Below, piece after piece: positions 53,656-62,174 of a DNA stretch of 64,000 bases. Every line of letters starts with the position of its first letter. The stretch's first letter is position 1. Source of the DNA: Phytoactinopolyspora halotolerans (GTDB lineage: Bacteria; Actinomycetota; Actinomycetes; Jiangellales; Jiangellaceae); contig NZ_JAAGOA010000003.1 of the NCBI RefSeq assembly GCF_010550675.1, forward strand, positions 186,001 through 250,000, read 5' to 3'. Made by a program: the position numbers and the translations under genes. The notes under the pieces are model-generated. The model searched no databases, was not told the DNA's origin, and was given only the letters and a program-made list of their open reading frames with translations.

Positions 53656-53703
53656 GCCGGCCGTCAGGCGTGCCGGCCGTCAGGCGTGCCGGCCGTCAGG
53701 CGT
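53656..53703. repeat. 16-bp tandem repeat at the MFS stop codon
   Basis: Three exact copies of GCCGGCCGTCAGGCGT at 53656, 53672 and 53688. The MFS stop lies in the middle copy; as 16 is not a multiple of three, copy-number change would alter the C-terminus. Confidence 0.93.
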
Positions 53704-55005
53704 AGGGGGTGACGTGCTCGGCCGGCCGTGCCCGCGCCGCGCCCGGACCAGGAGCAGCGCGATCAACCCGTACACCGCGGCCCATCCGGCGAACAGCGTG
53801 CCATGGCTTGCCACCGTCGACGCCGCACCGTAGACGACGAAAACGCCGATGGTCGCCACCTCGGTTCCCAGCCCTGCCACCGAGGTGACGGTCGAGCGAG
53901 CCGCGCCGCTGATCGTGCGCTGAAGCCGGGCGTCGGCGGCGATCTGCACCATCTGGAACACACAGAAGGCGGCACCGATCAGCGCGAACCCGACGAGCGC
54001 GGCGGTCGCAACGGTCGTCCCGGCCGCCGCTGATACGCCATCTGCCGACGCCCCGCCCGCCGGCACGCTGCCCGCCAGCGCCCTGCCTGCCAGCACCCCG
54101 CCCGCCGCCAGCGTCGCTGCCGCGAGCGTGAGTGTGCCGGCGATCAATGGACGCGGCAGACGCCCGGCGACCTCGCCCAGCAAACCTCCCGCGGCTACTC
54201 CGGCGTAGACAAGCAACAGGAGCAACGGGACCGACGCGGTCGACACGCCCGCGTCGACGGCGAGCAGCGCGAGAAACTCGTCGAGCGCGCCCCAGACCGC
54301 GGCGACCGCCACCAGGAACACGATGGCGACACGGACGCTGCGTCGGGTGCGGACCTCAACCATGCCGGCCCGAAACACCTGCGCGAAGCCTGGGCCGGTG
54401 CTCTGTACCGGGTCGCGGTCACGGTGCTCCGGTAGTCTCGTTGCGACCATCGCGCAGGCCAGGCAGGCCGCCACGCTGGCGGCGCCCACCGCGGGGTAGC
54501 CACCGACGGCGAAGACGGGCCCTGCCGATGCCATCGCCACCGCGGCTGCCACCGTGCTCGCGGTCTGCGTGCGTCCGATCACCCTCGCGTACCGGTCGGC
54601 GGATTCGAGCCGTTCCAGCTCGGTGTAGACCAGCGCCTCGAACGCCCCGGACCGCAGAGCGCTGTGCGCACCCCACAGGACGAAGCCGACGGCGAACGCG
54701 GGATAGGAGGGTGCCAGGACCCAGAGCGCGTATCCGGTGCCGGCCAGCAACGGTCCGATCGTGAGCAGGGTGCGCCGGGAGACGGCGTCGGCCAACACAC
54801 CGGAGGGGACCTCCAGCAGGATGTTGGCTGCCGACCAGATGACGAACAACGACGATATCTGCGCGGTGGACAGCCCAGATTCGGCGAACAGGACCGCGTA
54901 CAGCGGATAGAGCAGGATGAACTCTTCCAAGAACGCGTACAGGTAAAGACGACGAGCCAACCGGGCCGCGGACACACCACGGCCACGTGAAATGCGAGCG
55001 AGCAT
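53680..55005 (-). CDS. MFS transporter
   Basis: 441 residues with about 12 hydrophobic segments. AANILLEVPSGVLADAVSRRTLLTIGPLLAGTGYAL is motif A; LWGAHSALRSGAFEALVYTELERL follows, as in the YfmO/tetracycline-type DUF894-like exporters. The substrate is unknown. Convergent with the asparagine-synthetase-like gene, 74 bp apart, so it could export its product, but there is no operon evidence. The Pro/Thr-rich C-terminus ends inside a 16-bp repeat. Confidence 0.85.
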   Translation of the reverse strand: MLARISRGRGVSAARLARRLYLYAFLEEFILLYPLYAVLFAESGLSTAQISSLFVIWSAANILLEVPSGVLADAVSRRTLLTIGPLLAGTGYALWVLAPSYPAFAVGFVLWGAHSALRSGAFEALVYTELERLESADRYARVIGRTQTASTVAAAVAMASAGPVFAVGGYPAVGAASVAACLACAMVATRLPEHRDRDPVQSTGPGFAQVFRAGMVEVRTRRSVRVAIVFLVAVAAVWGALDEFLALLAVDAGVSTASVPLLLLLVYAGVAAGGLLGEVAGRLPRPLIAGTLTLAAATLAAGGVLAGRALAGSVPAGGASADGVSAAAGTTVATAALVGFALIGAAFCVFQMVQIAADARLQRTISGAARSTVTSVAGLGTEVATIGVFVVYGAASTVASHGTLFAGWAAVYGLIALLLVRARRGHGRPSTSPPTPDGRHA

Positions 55006-55323
55006 GAGACCTTCCTGATGAGGAGCCGGAGCGGACGCGGAGCGTGCGAGCTCGGAGGTCCGCGGGCTCTCGCACCGGGGAGGTCTATCGGCTCAGATCA
55101 ACATCGCCAGGTCATGCCAGACATCATAGCCAGACACCGCCATGGCGCCGAGCGGCTTTCGGCGTCGCCGCCGTGTGGTTTCGGGGTCGCTGGGCGGCTT
55201 CGGCCGTCGGTGGCGAGACCAGCCGGCGATCGCCGTATCCACCGATCGGTTGATACGGCAATCTACCGATCGCTGACCTCGGTGGGCGATCCGTCATCGC
55301 GCCGCGACGGCGATTCTCGAGTC
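55006..55323. promoter_or_regulatory. 318-bp divergent region with TetR-type operator candidate
   Basis: It separates the MFS gene from the ABC/two-component operon. A 22-bp palindrome GTATCCACCGATCGGTTGATAC (55235-55256, one mismatched pair) lies 67 bases before the ATPase start, and an extra ACCGATCG half-site follows near 55265. Direct repeats GCCAGACA occur at 55116 and 55129. The frame open through this region from 55018 has no ribosome site and is not called. Confidence 0.6.
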
Positions 55324-56235
55324 ATGGCGATCATCGAGGTAACCAACCTGCATAAACGCTACGGCGACACGGTGGCTGTCGACGACGTCTCGTTCAGTGT
55401 CGACGAAGGCGAGATCTTCGGGATCCTCGGCCCCAACGGCGCGGGCAAGACCACGACGGTCGAGTGTGTGGAAGGTCTGCGCGTGCCCGATCGGGGCACG
55501 GTCACCGTGCTCGGCCATGACCCGATTCAGGACCGAGGAGAACTCCGGCAGCAGGTCGGCGCGCAGCTTCAGGAGAGCCGGCTGCAGGACAAGCTGACGG
55601 TGGCGGAGGCGTTGGACCTGTACAGCTCGTTCTACCGGCAGCCCGCGGACTGGAACCGGCTGCTCGAGGTACTCGGGCTCGCCGACAAGCGGAACACCCA
55701 GTACCGGAAGCTGTCCGGCGGCCAGAAACAGCGTCTCTCGATCGCGTTGGCCCTGGTGGGGAACCCGAAGATAGCGGTGCTCGATGAGCTGACCACCGGC
55801 CTGGATCCACAGGCGCGCCGGGACACCTGGGATCTGATCGAACAGGTCAGGAACTCGGGCGTCACGATCGTGCTGGTCACGCACTTCATGGACGAGGCCG
55901 AGCGGTTGTGCGACCGGCTCGCCCTGATCGACTCCGGGCGGATCGCCGCATTGGACACGCCGGCCGGGCTGGTGTCCCGGGCTGCGCAGGAGCAGCGGGT
56001 GCGGTTCCGTCCCTCCGCGCCGCTGGACGATGACCTTCTGACCGGATTGCCCGAGGTGACGGCGGTCCAGCACAGCGGTCAGCAGACAATCGTGACCGGA
56101 ACCGGGAACCTGTTGCATGCCGTGACGTCGGTCCTTGCGCGGAACCAGATCGTGGCGGCCGACCTGCGTGTCGAACAGACCACTCTCGACGACGCGTTCA
56201 TCGCCCTCACCGGTCGCCGGCTCGACACGGAGTGA
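55324..56235 (+). CDS. ABC transporter ATP-binding protein (DrrA/NatA-like)
   Basis: 303 residues from ATG 55324. Walker A GPNGAGKTTTVECVEGL, Q-loop QLQESRL, signature LSGGQKQRLSIALAL, Walker B IAVLDELTTGLDPQARR and switch His in THFMDEAERLCDRL are all present. Walker B has Leu where Pro is common. The DrrA/CcmA-type C-terminal extension (VRFRPSAPLDDDLL) follows. It powers the permease encoded next. Operon: ATPase, permease, histidine kinase, response regulator. Confidence 0.93.
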   Translation: MAIIEVTNLHKRYGDTVAVDDVSFSVDEGEIFGILGPNGAGKTTTVECVEGLRVPDRGTVTVLGHDPIQDRGELRQQVGAQLQESRLQDKLTVAEALDLYSSFYRQPADWNRLLEVLGLADKRNTQYRKLSGGQKQRLSIALALVGNPKIAVLDELTTGLDPQARRDTWDLIEQVRNSGVTIVLVTHFMDEAERLCDRLALIDSGRIAALDTPAGLVSRAAQEQRVRFRPSAPLDDDLLTGLPEVTAVQHSGQQTIVTGTGNLLHAVTSVLARNQIVAADLRVEQTTLDDAFIALTGRRLDTE

Positions 56236-56321
56236 CGGCCCCGCCGGACCGGACCGCTGAGTGACAGCACGATCGACCACTGACCGTGGAACAACTGATC
56301 CGTAGAACAGGAGCAACGTCC

Positions 56322-57113
56322 ATGTCCACGCTGCAGAACATGTCCACCCTGCAGAAGGTGACCCTCGTCGAGGGCAAGCTCTTTCTCCGTGAGCCGATGT
56401 CAGTGATCTTCGGCGTATTCTTCCCCACCGCCCTCCTGCTCGGCTTGGGCGCGATCCCCGCGCTACGCGAGCCCTCGGAGGAGTTCGACGGCGCACGCTT
56501 CGTCGAGGTCTGGGCTCCGACCGCCTTGGTCCTGGGGATCGGGATCTTGGGGCTTCAGCACATCCCGAACGTCGTCTCCTCGTACCGGGAGAACCGCATC
56601 CTGCGTCGGATCTCCACAACGCCGGTGCACCCCGCCACGCTGCTGGTCGCGCAGCTCATCGTCGCCCTGGCGGCTGCGGTCGCGGCCGCGGTGCTGCTCA
56701 TCGTCGCGGCATGGCTGGTACTCGACGTTCCGTTGCCGCAGGAGCCGTTGTGGTTCACGGTGGCCTTCCTCGTCGGTTTCGCCGCGGTGCTGGCGATCGG
56801 CATGCTCATCGCCGCTGTCGCCCCGAACACGCGCCTCGCCAACGGCTTGGCGATGGTCGCCTACATGGTCGCGATGTTCGCCGGCGGCGTCTTCCTGCCG
56901 CGATTCCTGTTGCCGGACGCCCTGGTACGCATCGGCGACTACACTCCGCCCGGGGTTCAGGCGCTGCTGGATGCATGGTCGGGGGACGAGGCGGTGGCGA
57001 GCGCCGTCGGCGTTTCGTCGGCTGGACCTCCTGAGCTCCTGCAGCTGGGGATAATGGCCCTGATCGCGGTGGTGGCCGGTTGGGCAGCGGCCCGGCTGTT
57101 CCGCTGGGAATGA
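56322..57113 (+). CDS. ABC-2 type permease
   Basis: About 263 residues from ATG 56322 (AGGAG upstream; ATG 56286 is an alternative). Six hydrophobic segments; LVEGKLFLREPMSVIFGVFFPTALLLGLG and NVVSSYRENRILRRISTTPVHPATLLVAQLIVAL are typical of DrrB-like ABC-2 exporters. It forms the channel for the upstream ATPase; the substrate may be a lipid-like or antibiotic compound. Ends 19 bp before the kinase. Confidence 0.9.
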   Translation: MSTLQNMSTLQKVTLVEGKLFLREPMSVIFGVFFPTALLLGLGAIPALREPSEEFDGARFVEVWAPTALVLGIGILGLQHIPNVVSSYRENRILRRISTTPVHPATLLVAQLIVALAAAVAAAVLLIVAAWLVLDVPLPQEPLWFTVAFLVGFAAVLAIGMLIAAVAPNTRLANGLAMVAYMVAMFAGGVFLPRFLLPDALVRIGDYTPPGVQALLDAWSGDEAVASAVGVSSAGPPELLQLGIMALIAVVAGWAAARLFRWE

Positions 57114-57132
57114 GGACCGGGAGCATGGGACG

Positions 57133-58380
57133 ATGAGCAGCGAGCAGGTGCGGGAGAAGTGCACTCCCGACTGGGACCGGTGGTGGGGGAGGGTGCTGTT
57201 CTACATCCCCTGGGTGCTGCTTGCTCCGCCGACCGTGATCAGCCAGCTGCCCACTGACCAGACCTGGTCCGAGCGGGCCGTCACGCTCGGTCTGGTCGCC
57301 GTCGCCGCCGGTTGGGTGTTCTTCGGGAACACCCGGGTTCCGCAGGCTCGCCGGGATCGCGGGTACCTGTCGATGGTGTACTTCGCCGGTTTGCTGGTGC
57401 TCTTCGTCGCCCTGATGAGCCGCGACCTCGTGTTCGTGCTCTTCACCATCACCGGCTTCTTCCACGCCTACCTGTTGAAGCCGTGGCCGCGAGGCGTGGC
57501 GGCGATCTTCGGCACGTCCGTGGTGCTGAACACGATGACGATGGGCCCTCCGGAGGCGAGCGCCGAATGGATCGGGACGTACGTGGGCGTGATCGCCATC
57601 CAGACGGGAGCGATCGGTCTCGGGATCGTGTTCTCCGAGAAAGGAGCCGAACACGACCGCAAGCGCGACGAGCTGGTGACGAAACTGGAGGCAGCGCTGG
57701 AGGAGAACGCCGGGTTGCACGCCCAGCTGCTGACCCAGGCACGCGAGGCCGGTGTGCTCGACGAGCGGCAGCGCATGGCTGGTGAGATCCACGACACGCT
57801 GGCTCAGGGTCTGACCGGCATCGTCACTCAGGTACAGGCTGCGCAACAGGTATGGGACCGTCCGGATCAGGCGCGACCGCACCTGGACCGTGCGTTGAAC
57901 CTGGCCAGGGAGAGTCTCACCGAAGCCCGCCGCTCGGTGCAGGCGCTCCGACCGCAGGAGCTCGACGAAGCCCACCTACCGGACGCGCTCGGCGATCTGG
58001 CCAAGCGATGGGCAGAGGACACGGATGTTGCCATGCACGTCGACGTCACGGGCGACCGGGTCCCGCTCAGTCCGGCGATCGAGGTCGCCATCTTCCGGGT
58101 CGCTCAGGAAGCCCTGACCAACGTGGCCAAACACGCCAACGCCTCGCGCGTCGGGCTCACGCTCTCGTACCTGGGCGACGTCGTCCTGCTCGACGTCCGC
58201 GACGACGGCACGGGCATGCCGAGCGGAGACAGCCGCGGCTTCGGGCTGAACAGCATGACGCACCGGATCAGGAGTGTGGGAGGCACACTGGAGATCGAGA
58301 GCGCACCGGGCGACGGGACGGCCATCAGCGCCAGCGTGCCGGCGATCACGGTGTCGGAATGGAACGGTGCGACGCCATGA
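57133..58380 (+). CDS. NarL-type sensor histidine kinase
   Basis: 415 residues. Five or six membrane segments fill residues 20-170, followed by a coiled linker. The HisKA_3 motif is ERQRMAGEIHDTLAQGLTGI (His220), and the ATPase domain has FRVAQEALTNVAKHANA (N box) and LDVRDDGTGMPSGDSRGFGL. With almost no extracellular loop it fits intramembrane-sensing kinases that watch the adjacent ABC exporter or membrane damage. Its stop overlaps the regulator start. Confidence 0.92.
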   Translation: MSSEQVREKCTPDWDRWWGRVLFYIPWVLLAPPTVISQLPTDQTWSERAVTLGLVAVAAGWVFFGNTRVPQARRDRGYLSMVYFAGLLVLFVALMSRDLVFVLFTITGFFHAYLLKPWPRGVAAIFGTSVVLNTMTMGPPEASAEWIGTYVGVIAIQTGAIGLGIVFSEKGAEHDRKRDELVTKLEAALEENAGLHAQLLTQAREAGVLDERQRMAGEIHDTLAQGLTGIVTQVQAAQQVWDRPDQARPHLDRALNLARESLTEARRSVQALRPQELDEAHLPDALGDLAKRWAEDTDVAMHVDVTGDRVPLSPAIEVAIFRVAQEALTNVAKHANASRVGLTLSYLGDVVLLDVRDDGTGMPSGDSRGFGLNSMTHRIRSVGGTLEIESAPGDGTAISASVPAITVSEWNGATP

Positions 58381-58997
58381 TCCGGGTGCTGATCGTCGAC
58401 GACCATCCGATCGTCCGTGACGGCCTGCGCGGTGCGCTGACCAGCGAGCCGGACATCGAAGTGGCCGGTGAAGCCGCCAACGGACGTGAGGCCGTCGACC
58501 GAGCGATCGGCATGGGGGTCGATCTGGTGCTCATGGACCTGCGGATGCCGCAGATGGACGGCGTCCAGGCGATCGCCGCCTTGCGGGAGCGATCGCCCGA
58601 CACCCGCGTGCTCGTCCTCACCACGTTCGACAGCGAGAGCGACGTGTTGCCCGCGATAGAAGCGGGCGCGACGGGTTACCTGCTCAAAGACGCGCCGGCC
58701 GCGGAACTGCTGCGCGCGGTACGGGCGGCATATCGTGGCGAGTCGGTGCTGTCGCCATCGGTTGTCGGCACGCTGATGGGTCAGGTTCGTAAGCCGTCCG
58801 GCCTTGCCCTCAGCGACCGCGAACTCGAGGTTCTGCAGCTGGTCGCCGATGGTGCGTCGAACCGGGAGGCCGCGTCACGCCTGTTCATCAGCGAGGCGAG
58901 CATCAAGACGCACCTGCAGCACATCTACGACAAGCTGGGCGTGCGTGACCGCGCCGCAGCTGTGGGCGAAGCCTACCGTCGCGGATTGTTCGGCTGA
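58377..58997 (+). CDS. NarL/FixJ-family response regulator
   Basis: 206 residues from ATG 58377 (ATGA overlap with the kinase; the frame from 57852 is a shadow). Receiver: VLIVDDHPIVRDGL, phosphoacceptor Asp54 in LMDLRMPQMDG, Lys in LLKDAPAAEL. LuxR-type HTH: LSDRELEVLQLVADGASNREAASRLFISEASIKTHLQHIYDKLGV. It probably controls the ABC operon, which has an imperfect 22-bp palindrome upstream. Confidence 0.94.
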   Translation: MIRVLIVDDHPIVRDGLRGALTSEPDIEVAGEAANGREAVDRAIGMGVDLVLMDLRMPQMDGVQAIAALRERSPDTRVLVLTTFDSESDVLPAIEAGATGYLLKDAPAAELLRAVRAAYRGESVLSPSVVGTLMGQVRKPSGLALSDRELEVLQLVADGASNREAASRLFISEASIKTHLQHIYDKLGVRDRAAAVGEAYRRGLFG

Positions 58998-59065
58998 CGT
59001 CGCCCGGACGTCGCCGATACCCCGGTCACTGCCGGTTGACGACGGGCGTCCGATGCGCGAGGTCT

Positions 59066-59425
59066 CTACCAGAAGACGGCGACGATGACGTTGCCGACGG
59101 ACAGGCCGAAGATCAGGTAGTACAGGCCGTCCGGGATGCTGGAGCGGCTGCGGTTGATCCAGGCGAGCACGGTGACGACGAGCGCAACGACCAGCTTGAC
59201 GCCGATCCGCCCGTGGTTCGGATCGATGTCCAGGGAGTCCGCCATCTCCTGCATGGCTACCAGCAGCAAGCCGCTGACCACCTGCGTGAGCGCGCCGTGC
59301 AGCATGGCCATGTTGATCACACGTTCGCCGCCGGCCGTTCTCATCTGCACCAGGGCGCCGCCGATCAGGCTCGCCAGCCCGAGGAAATGCAGGACCACCA
59401 GCAGGTTGTACAGGAAGTCGACCAT
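59066..59425 (-). CDS. Small four-helix integral membrane protein
   Basis: 119 residues from ATG 59425 (AAGG upstream). Four hydrophobic stretches: LLVVLHFLGLASLIGGALVQM, MLHGALTQVVSGLLLVAM, GVKLVVALVVTVLAWI and YLIFGLSVGNVIVAVFW. A conserved His in the first helix and HG/TQ in the second recall small DUF2269-like or cytochrome-like membrane proteins, but I cannot assign a function. Confidence 0.7.
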   Translation of the reverse strand: MVDFLYNLLVVLHFLGLASLIGGALVQMRTAGGERVINMAMLHGALTQVVSGLLLVAMQEMADSLDIDPNHGRIGVKLVVALVVTVLAWINRSRSSIPDGLYYLIFGLSVGNVIVAVFW

Positions 59426-59743
59426 CGCCATCCTTACCATCGAGCGTGCGTCAGGGCACACGCTACTACGTCGCGTCGTACGACTGTCCGACCGGCACAG
59501 GCGCGTCGCGCGAGAGATATCGACGAGGGCATCCTCGGGAGGCCGCGGTGGTGGGCAGAACCGTGGTTATGGGCAAGAGTTGCGCGAGCCGCTCGCCCGG
59601 ATCGTCGCCAGTTTCGGTGCTCGCCCGCGTGACCTCGCCGGTCGCCGGCTCCCCGTCGCCGTCGCTTAGCGGCCCGCCGATGCTTGGTCACGAAACAGGG
59701 ATTTCCGCTGCAAGCGGAACCAGACGTTTCCTAGAAGACACTG
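59426..59743. other. 318-bp intergenic region
   Basis: No gene is supported. The only structure seen is TTCCGC-TGCAA-GCGGAA at about 59707-59723, a small hairpin downstream of the response-regulator stop at 59744 that may end that transcript. Confidence 0.55.
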
Positions 59744-60439
59744 CTAGATCAAGCGACGATCGGTGGCCCAGCGGGTGAGCTCGTAGCGGTTGGACAGCTG
59801 CAGCTTGCGCAACACCGCCGAGACGTGCGTCTCCACCGTCTTGACCGAGATGAACAGCTCCTTGGCGATCTCCTTGTACGCGTACCCGCGCGCGATCAAC
59901 CGCAGCACCTCGCGTTCCCGCTGGGTGAGGCGATCCAGATCGTCGTCGACACTCGGCGCCTCGGAGCCGGCGAACGCATCCAGCACGAACCCCGCCAACC
60001 GCGGCGAGAAGACAGCGTCGCCGTCGGCCACCCGGGCGATCGCGTCCACCAGGTCCTCACCGGTGATGGTCTTGGTCACGTACCCGCGGGCGCCGGCACG
60101 GATGGTGCCGATGACATCCTCGGCAGCATCGGACACGGACAGCGCCAGGAACTTGACCTCGGGCAACTTCGCATGCAGCTGCTGCAAGACCTCGACGCCG
60201 CCACCACCCGGGAGGTGCACGTCGAGCAGCACCACGTCGGGACGTGTCTGGGCGATGACTGTGATGGCCTCGGCGGTGTCCGCCGCTTCCGCCACGACGT
60301 CGACGACGTCGCTCGATTGGCCGAGCTCAGCACGGACGCCGGTGCGGAACATCGCGTGGTCGTCGACCAACACGACTCGGACCGGTTCCGTCCGGGCGCC
60401 GCCGTTGCCGCTGTCGTTGCCGGCACCGGGCTCGCTCAT
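59744..60439 (-). CDS. LuxR-family response regulator of the PspC-kinase pair
   Basis: 231 residues from ATG 60439, five bases after GGAGG; GTG 60451 is a weaker alternative. Receiver: VVLVDDHAMFRTGVRAEL, Asp73 in LLDVHLPGGGG, Lys in YVTKTITGEDL. HTH: LTQREREVLRLIARGYAYKEIAKELFISVKTVETHVSAVLRKLQL. It follows the PspC-kinase gene by 185 bp in the same direction and should be its partner, controlling an envelope-stress response. Confidence 0.93.
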   Translation of the reverse strand: MSEPGAGNDSGNGGARTEPVRVVLVDDHAMFRTGVRAELGQSSDVVDVVAEAADTAEAITVIAQTRPDVVLLDVHLPGGGGVEVLQQLHAKLPEVKFLALSVSDAAEDVIGTIRAGARGYVTKTITGEDLVDAIARVADGDAVFSPRLAGFVLDAFAGSEAPSVDDDLDRLTQREREVLRLIARGYAYKEIAKELFISVKTVETHVSAVLRKLQLSNRYELTRWATDRRLI

Positions 60440-60624
60440 GTTGGCCTCCACTACTCGTCACCTCTCCGGTGTTCTCACCGTACCGGCTGCGGGCCGCCTC
60501 GACCCACGCAGGCAAGGTCCGCTGCGGAACGAATGACGGTGTGGTCGCCGGAGCGACCAGAATGTCGCTTCGTTGTCGGACGGCTTCCCACCTGTCGACG
60601 GCCCGTCGGTCCGCATCCCACTCC

Positions 60625-62055
60625 TCATGTCGTGGTCGAGAACAGCCGGACCTCCGTGCCCTCTCCGGGCGCGGACCTGATCTGGGCGCTTCCGCCATGG
60701 CGCTCCATCCGGTCGATGATCGAGCGCCGTACCCCCAGTCGATCCTCAGGGATCTGATCCATGTCGAAGCCGGCCCCGCGGTCCCGGACGAACACCTCGA
60801 CGCCGTCCTCGGTCGCCTCGAAGAAGATGTCGATCTTGTCCGCGCCGGAATGCTTGGCGGCGTTGACGGCCGCCTCGCGCGCCGCCTTGAGCAGGGCGTT
60901 CCCGATGCCGTCGATGGGTGCATCGCCGACCGTCACGACTTCGACCGGGACACCGAACGAGTCCTCTACCTCGGCCCCGGCCTTGGTCAGCGCCGCCGCC
61001 AGGGAGGACTCGTCCTCGCCCTGGTCGCCGTAGAGCCAGCTGCGCAGGTCCCGTTCCTGGCTGCGTGCGAGCTTGACGACGGCACGCGGATCGTTCGCCT
61101 GCTTCTGGATCAGTGCCAGTGTCTGCAGCACCGAGTCGTGCAGGTGAGCGGCCATGTCGGCGCGTTCTTGGGTGACGATGCGTTGACGCCGTTCCGTCTC
61201 CGCCGTACGCCATAGCTGCCACAGCCACGGCCCGAGGATCAGCGCGATGCCGACCAGGAGCACCACGATGCCGGACAGCGCGTTGACCGTCGCGTCCAGC
61301 TCACCCTGTCCCGCCAGGAAGACGACGGTACCGATGACCACCACGAGCACACCCGCGGTGACCCGCAGCAGGGCGATCCGCCCACCGGCGCTGATCGCAC
61401 CCAGCAGCGGGAACCGGGGCGACAACGCCGCCATACGCTGCCGCTCCTTGGCGTCGGCAGTTCGCCACATGAGCGTGAGGCCGCCCGCCACCAGCATCAT
61501 CGGTACGACGTACTCCGGGCTAATGCCGAGTGGAGTCTGGCCGAACGCGAAGATCGTTCCGGTACCGAGGATGACGAGCGCGGCCAGCTGCCCGAGATCC
61601 CCGGAGCGTTGTGCCAGACTCCGGCGGCGGCGCATGTTCGCGCGGCTGGCGGCGGCGATCCCCGCGGGTGCGGCGTCTTCGGCCTGCTTGGCCAGCGTCT
61701 GGTCCGACGGAGTGAAGATCCACAACGCCAGGTAGAGCACGATGCCGAACCCGGAGAACGAGGTCAGCAGCGTGAACGCGATCCGCACCGTGATCGGCTG
61801 CAGCCCGAAATGCCGGGCCACCCCGGACGCGACCCCGGCCACGAGCCTGCCGTCGGAACGGCGAGCGAACCTCGGTGTGGTGGTGCCGCGCCCGCCGCCA
61901 TGGCCTCCCGCACCGGTGGTACCTGCCGCGCCTGCCGTACCCGCGGTGCCTGCCGTACCCGCGGTGCCTGCCGTACCCGCGGTGCCTGCCGTACCTGAGC
62001 GTGCGCCGGTGCCGTCCGACCTGGAGGCAGACGACGGTTGAGGTGCAGCGCTCAT
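60625..62055 (-). CDS. PspC-domain sensor histidine kinase
   Basis: 476 residues from ATG 62055; the frame open to 62157 has no better site. A Gly-Thr-Ala repeat tail (about 20-40) is encoded by 18-bp repeats. The PspC domain is RRSDGRLVAGVASGVARHFGLQPITVRIAFTLLTSFSGFGIVLYLALWIF. More membrane helices follow, then HisKA_3-like ERADMAAHLHDSVLQTLALIQKQA with the phosphorylatable His, and AAREAAVNAAKHSGADKI and VRDRGAGFDMDQIPEDRLG for ATP binding. The MacS/LiaS-like sensor should detect membrane or wall stress together with the divergent PspC/LiaF-like protein. Confidence 0.9.
   Translation of the reverse strand: MSAAPQPSSASRSDGTGARSGTAGTAGTAGTAGTAGTAGTAGAAGTTGAGGHGGGRGTTTPRFARRSDGRLVAGVASGVARHFGLQPITVRIAFTLLTSFSGFGIVLYLALWIFTPSDQTLAKQAEDAAPAGIAAASRANMRRRRSLAQRSGDLGQLAALVILGTGTIFAFGQTPLGISPEYVVPMMLVAGGLTLMWRTADAKERQRMAALSPRFPLLGAISAGGRIALLRVTAGVLVVVIGTVVFLAGQGELDATVNALSGIVVLLVGIALILGPWLWQLWRTAETERRQRIVTQERADMAAHLHDSVLQTLALIQKQANDPRAVVKLARSQERDLRSWLYGDQGEDESSLAAALTKAGAEVEDSFGVPVEVVTVGDAPIDGIGNALLKAAREAAVNAAKHSGADKIDIFFEATEDGVEVFVRDRGAGFDMDQIPEDRLGVRRSIIDRMERHGGSAQIRSAPGEGTEVRLFSTTT
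61930..61994. repeat. 18-bp tandem repeat encoding Gly-Thr-Ala units
   Basis: Units of GCCTGCCGTACCCGCGGT start at 61930, 61948 and 61966, with a partial fourth. In frame; slippage would change the length of the kinase N-terminal tail. Confidence 0.9.
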
Positions 62056-62174
62056 ATCTCGATACTCACATGCCGAAGCGCCCGTTGCCATGAGGGAAGC
62101 CCCTGAGGTCTTCCGGGTGTCTTCAGGGTGATCCCCGATGGTGAACGGCCGTTCCACGAGGCAGTATCGATGTC
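62056..62174. promoter_or_regulatory. Divergent promoter region of the PspC module
   Basis: 119-bp gap between the PspC-kinase and the PspC/LiaF-like gene, which should hold the shared promoters and a binding site for the response regulator at 59744-60439. No clear dyad was seen. Confidence 0.4.
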
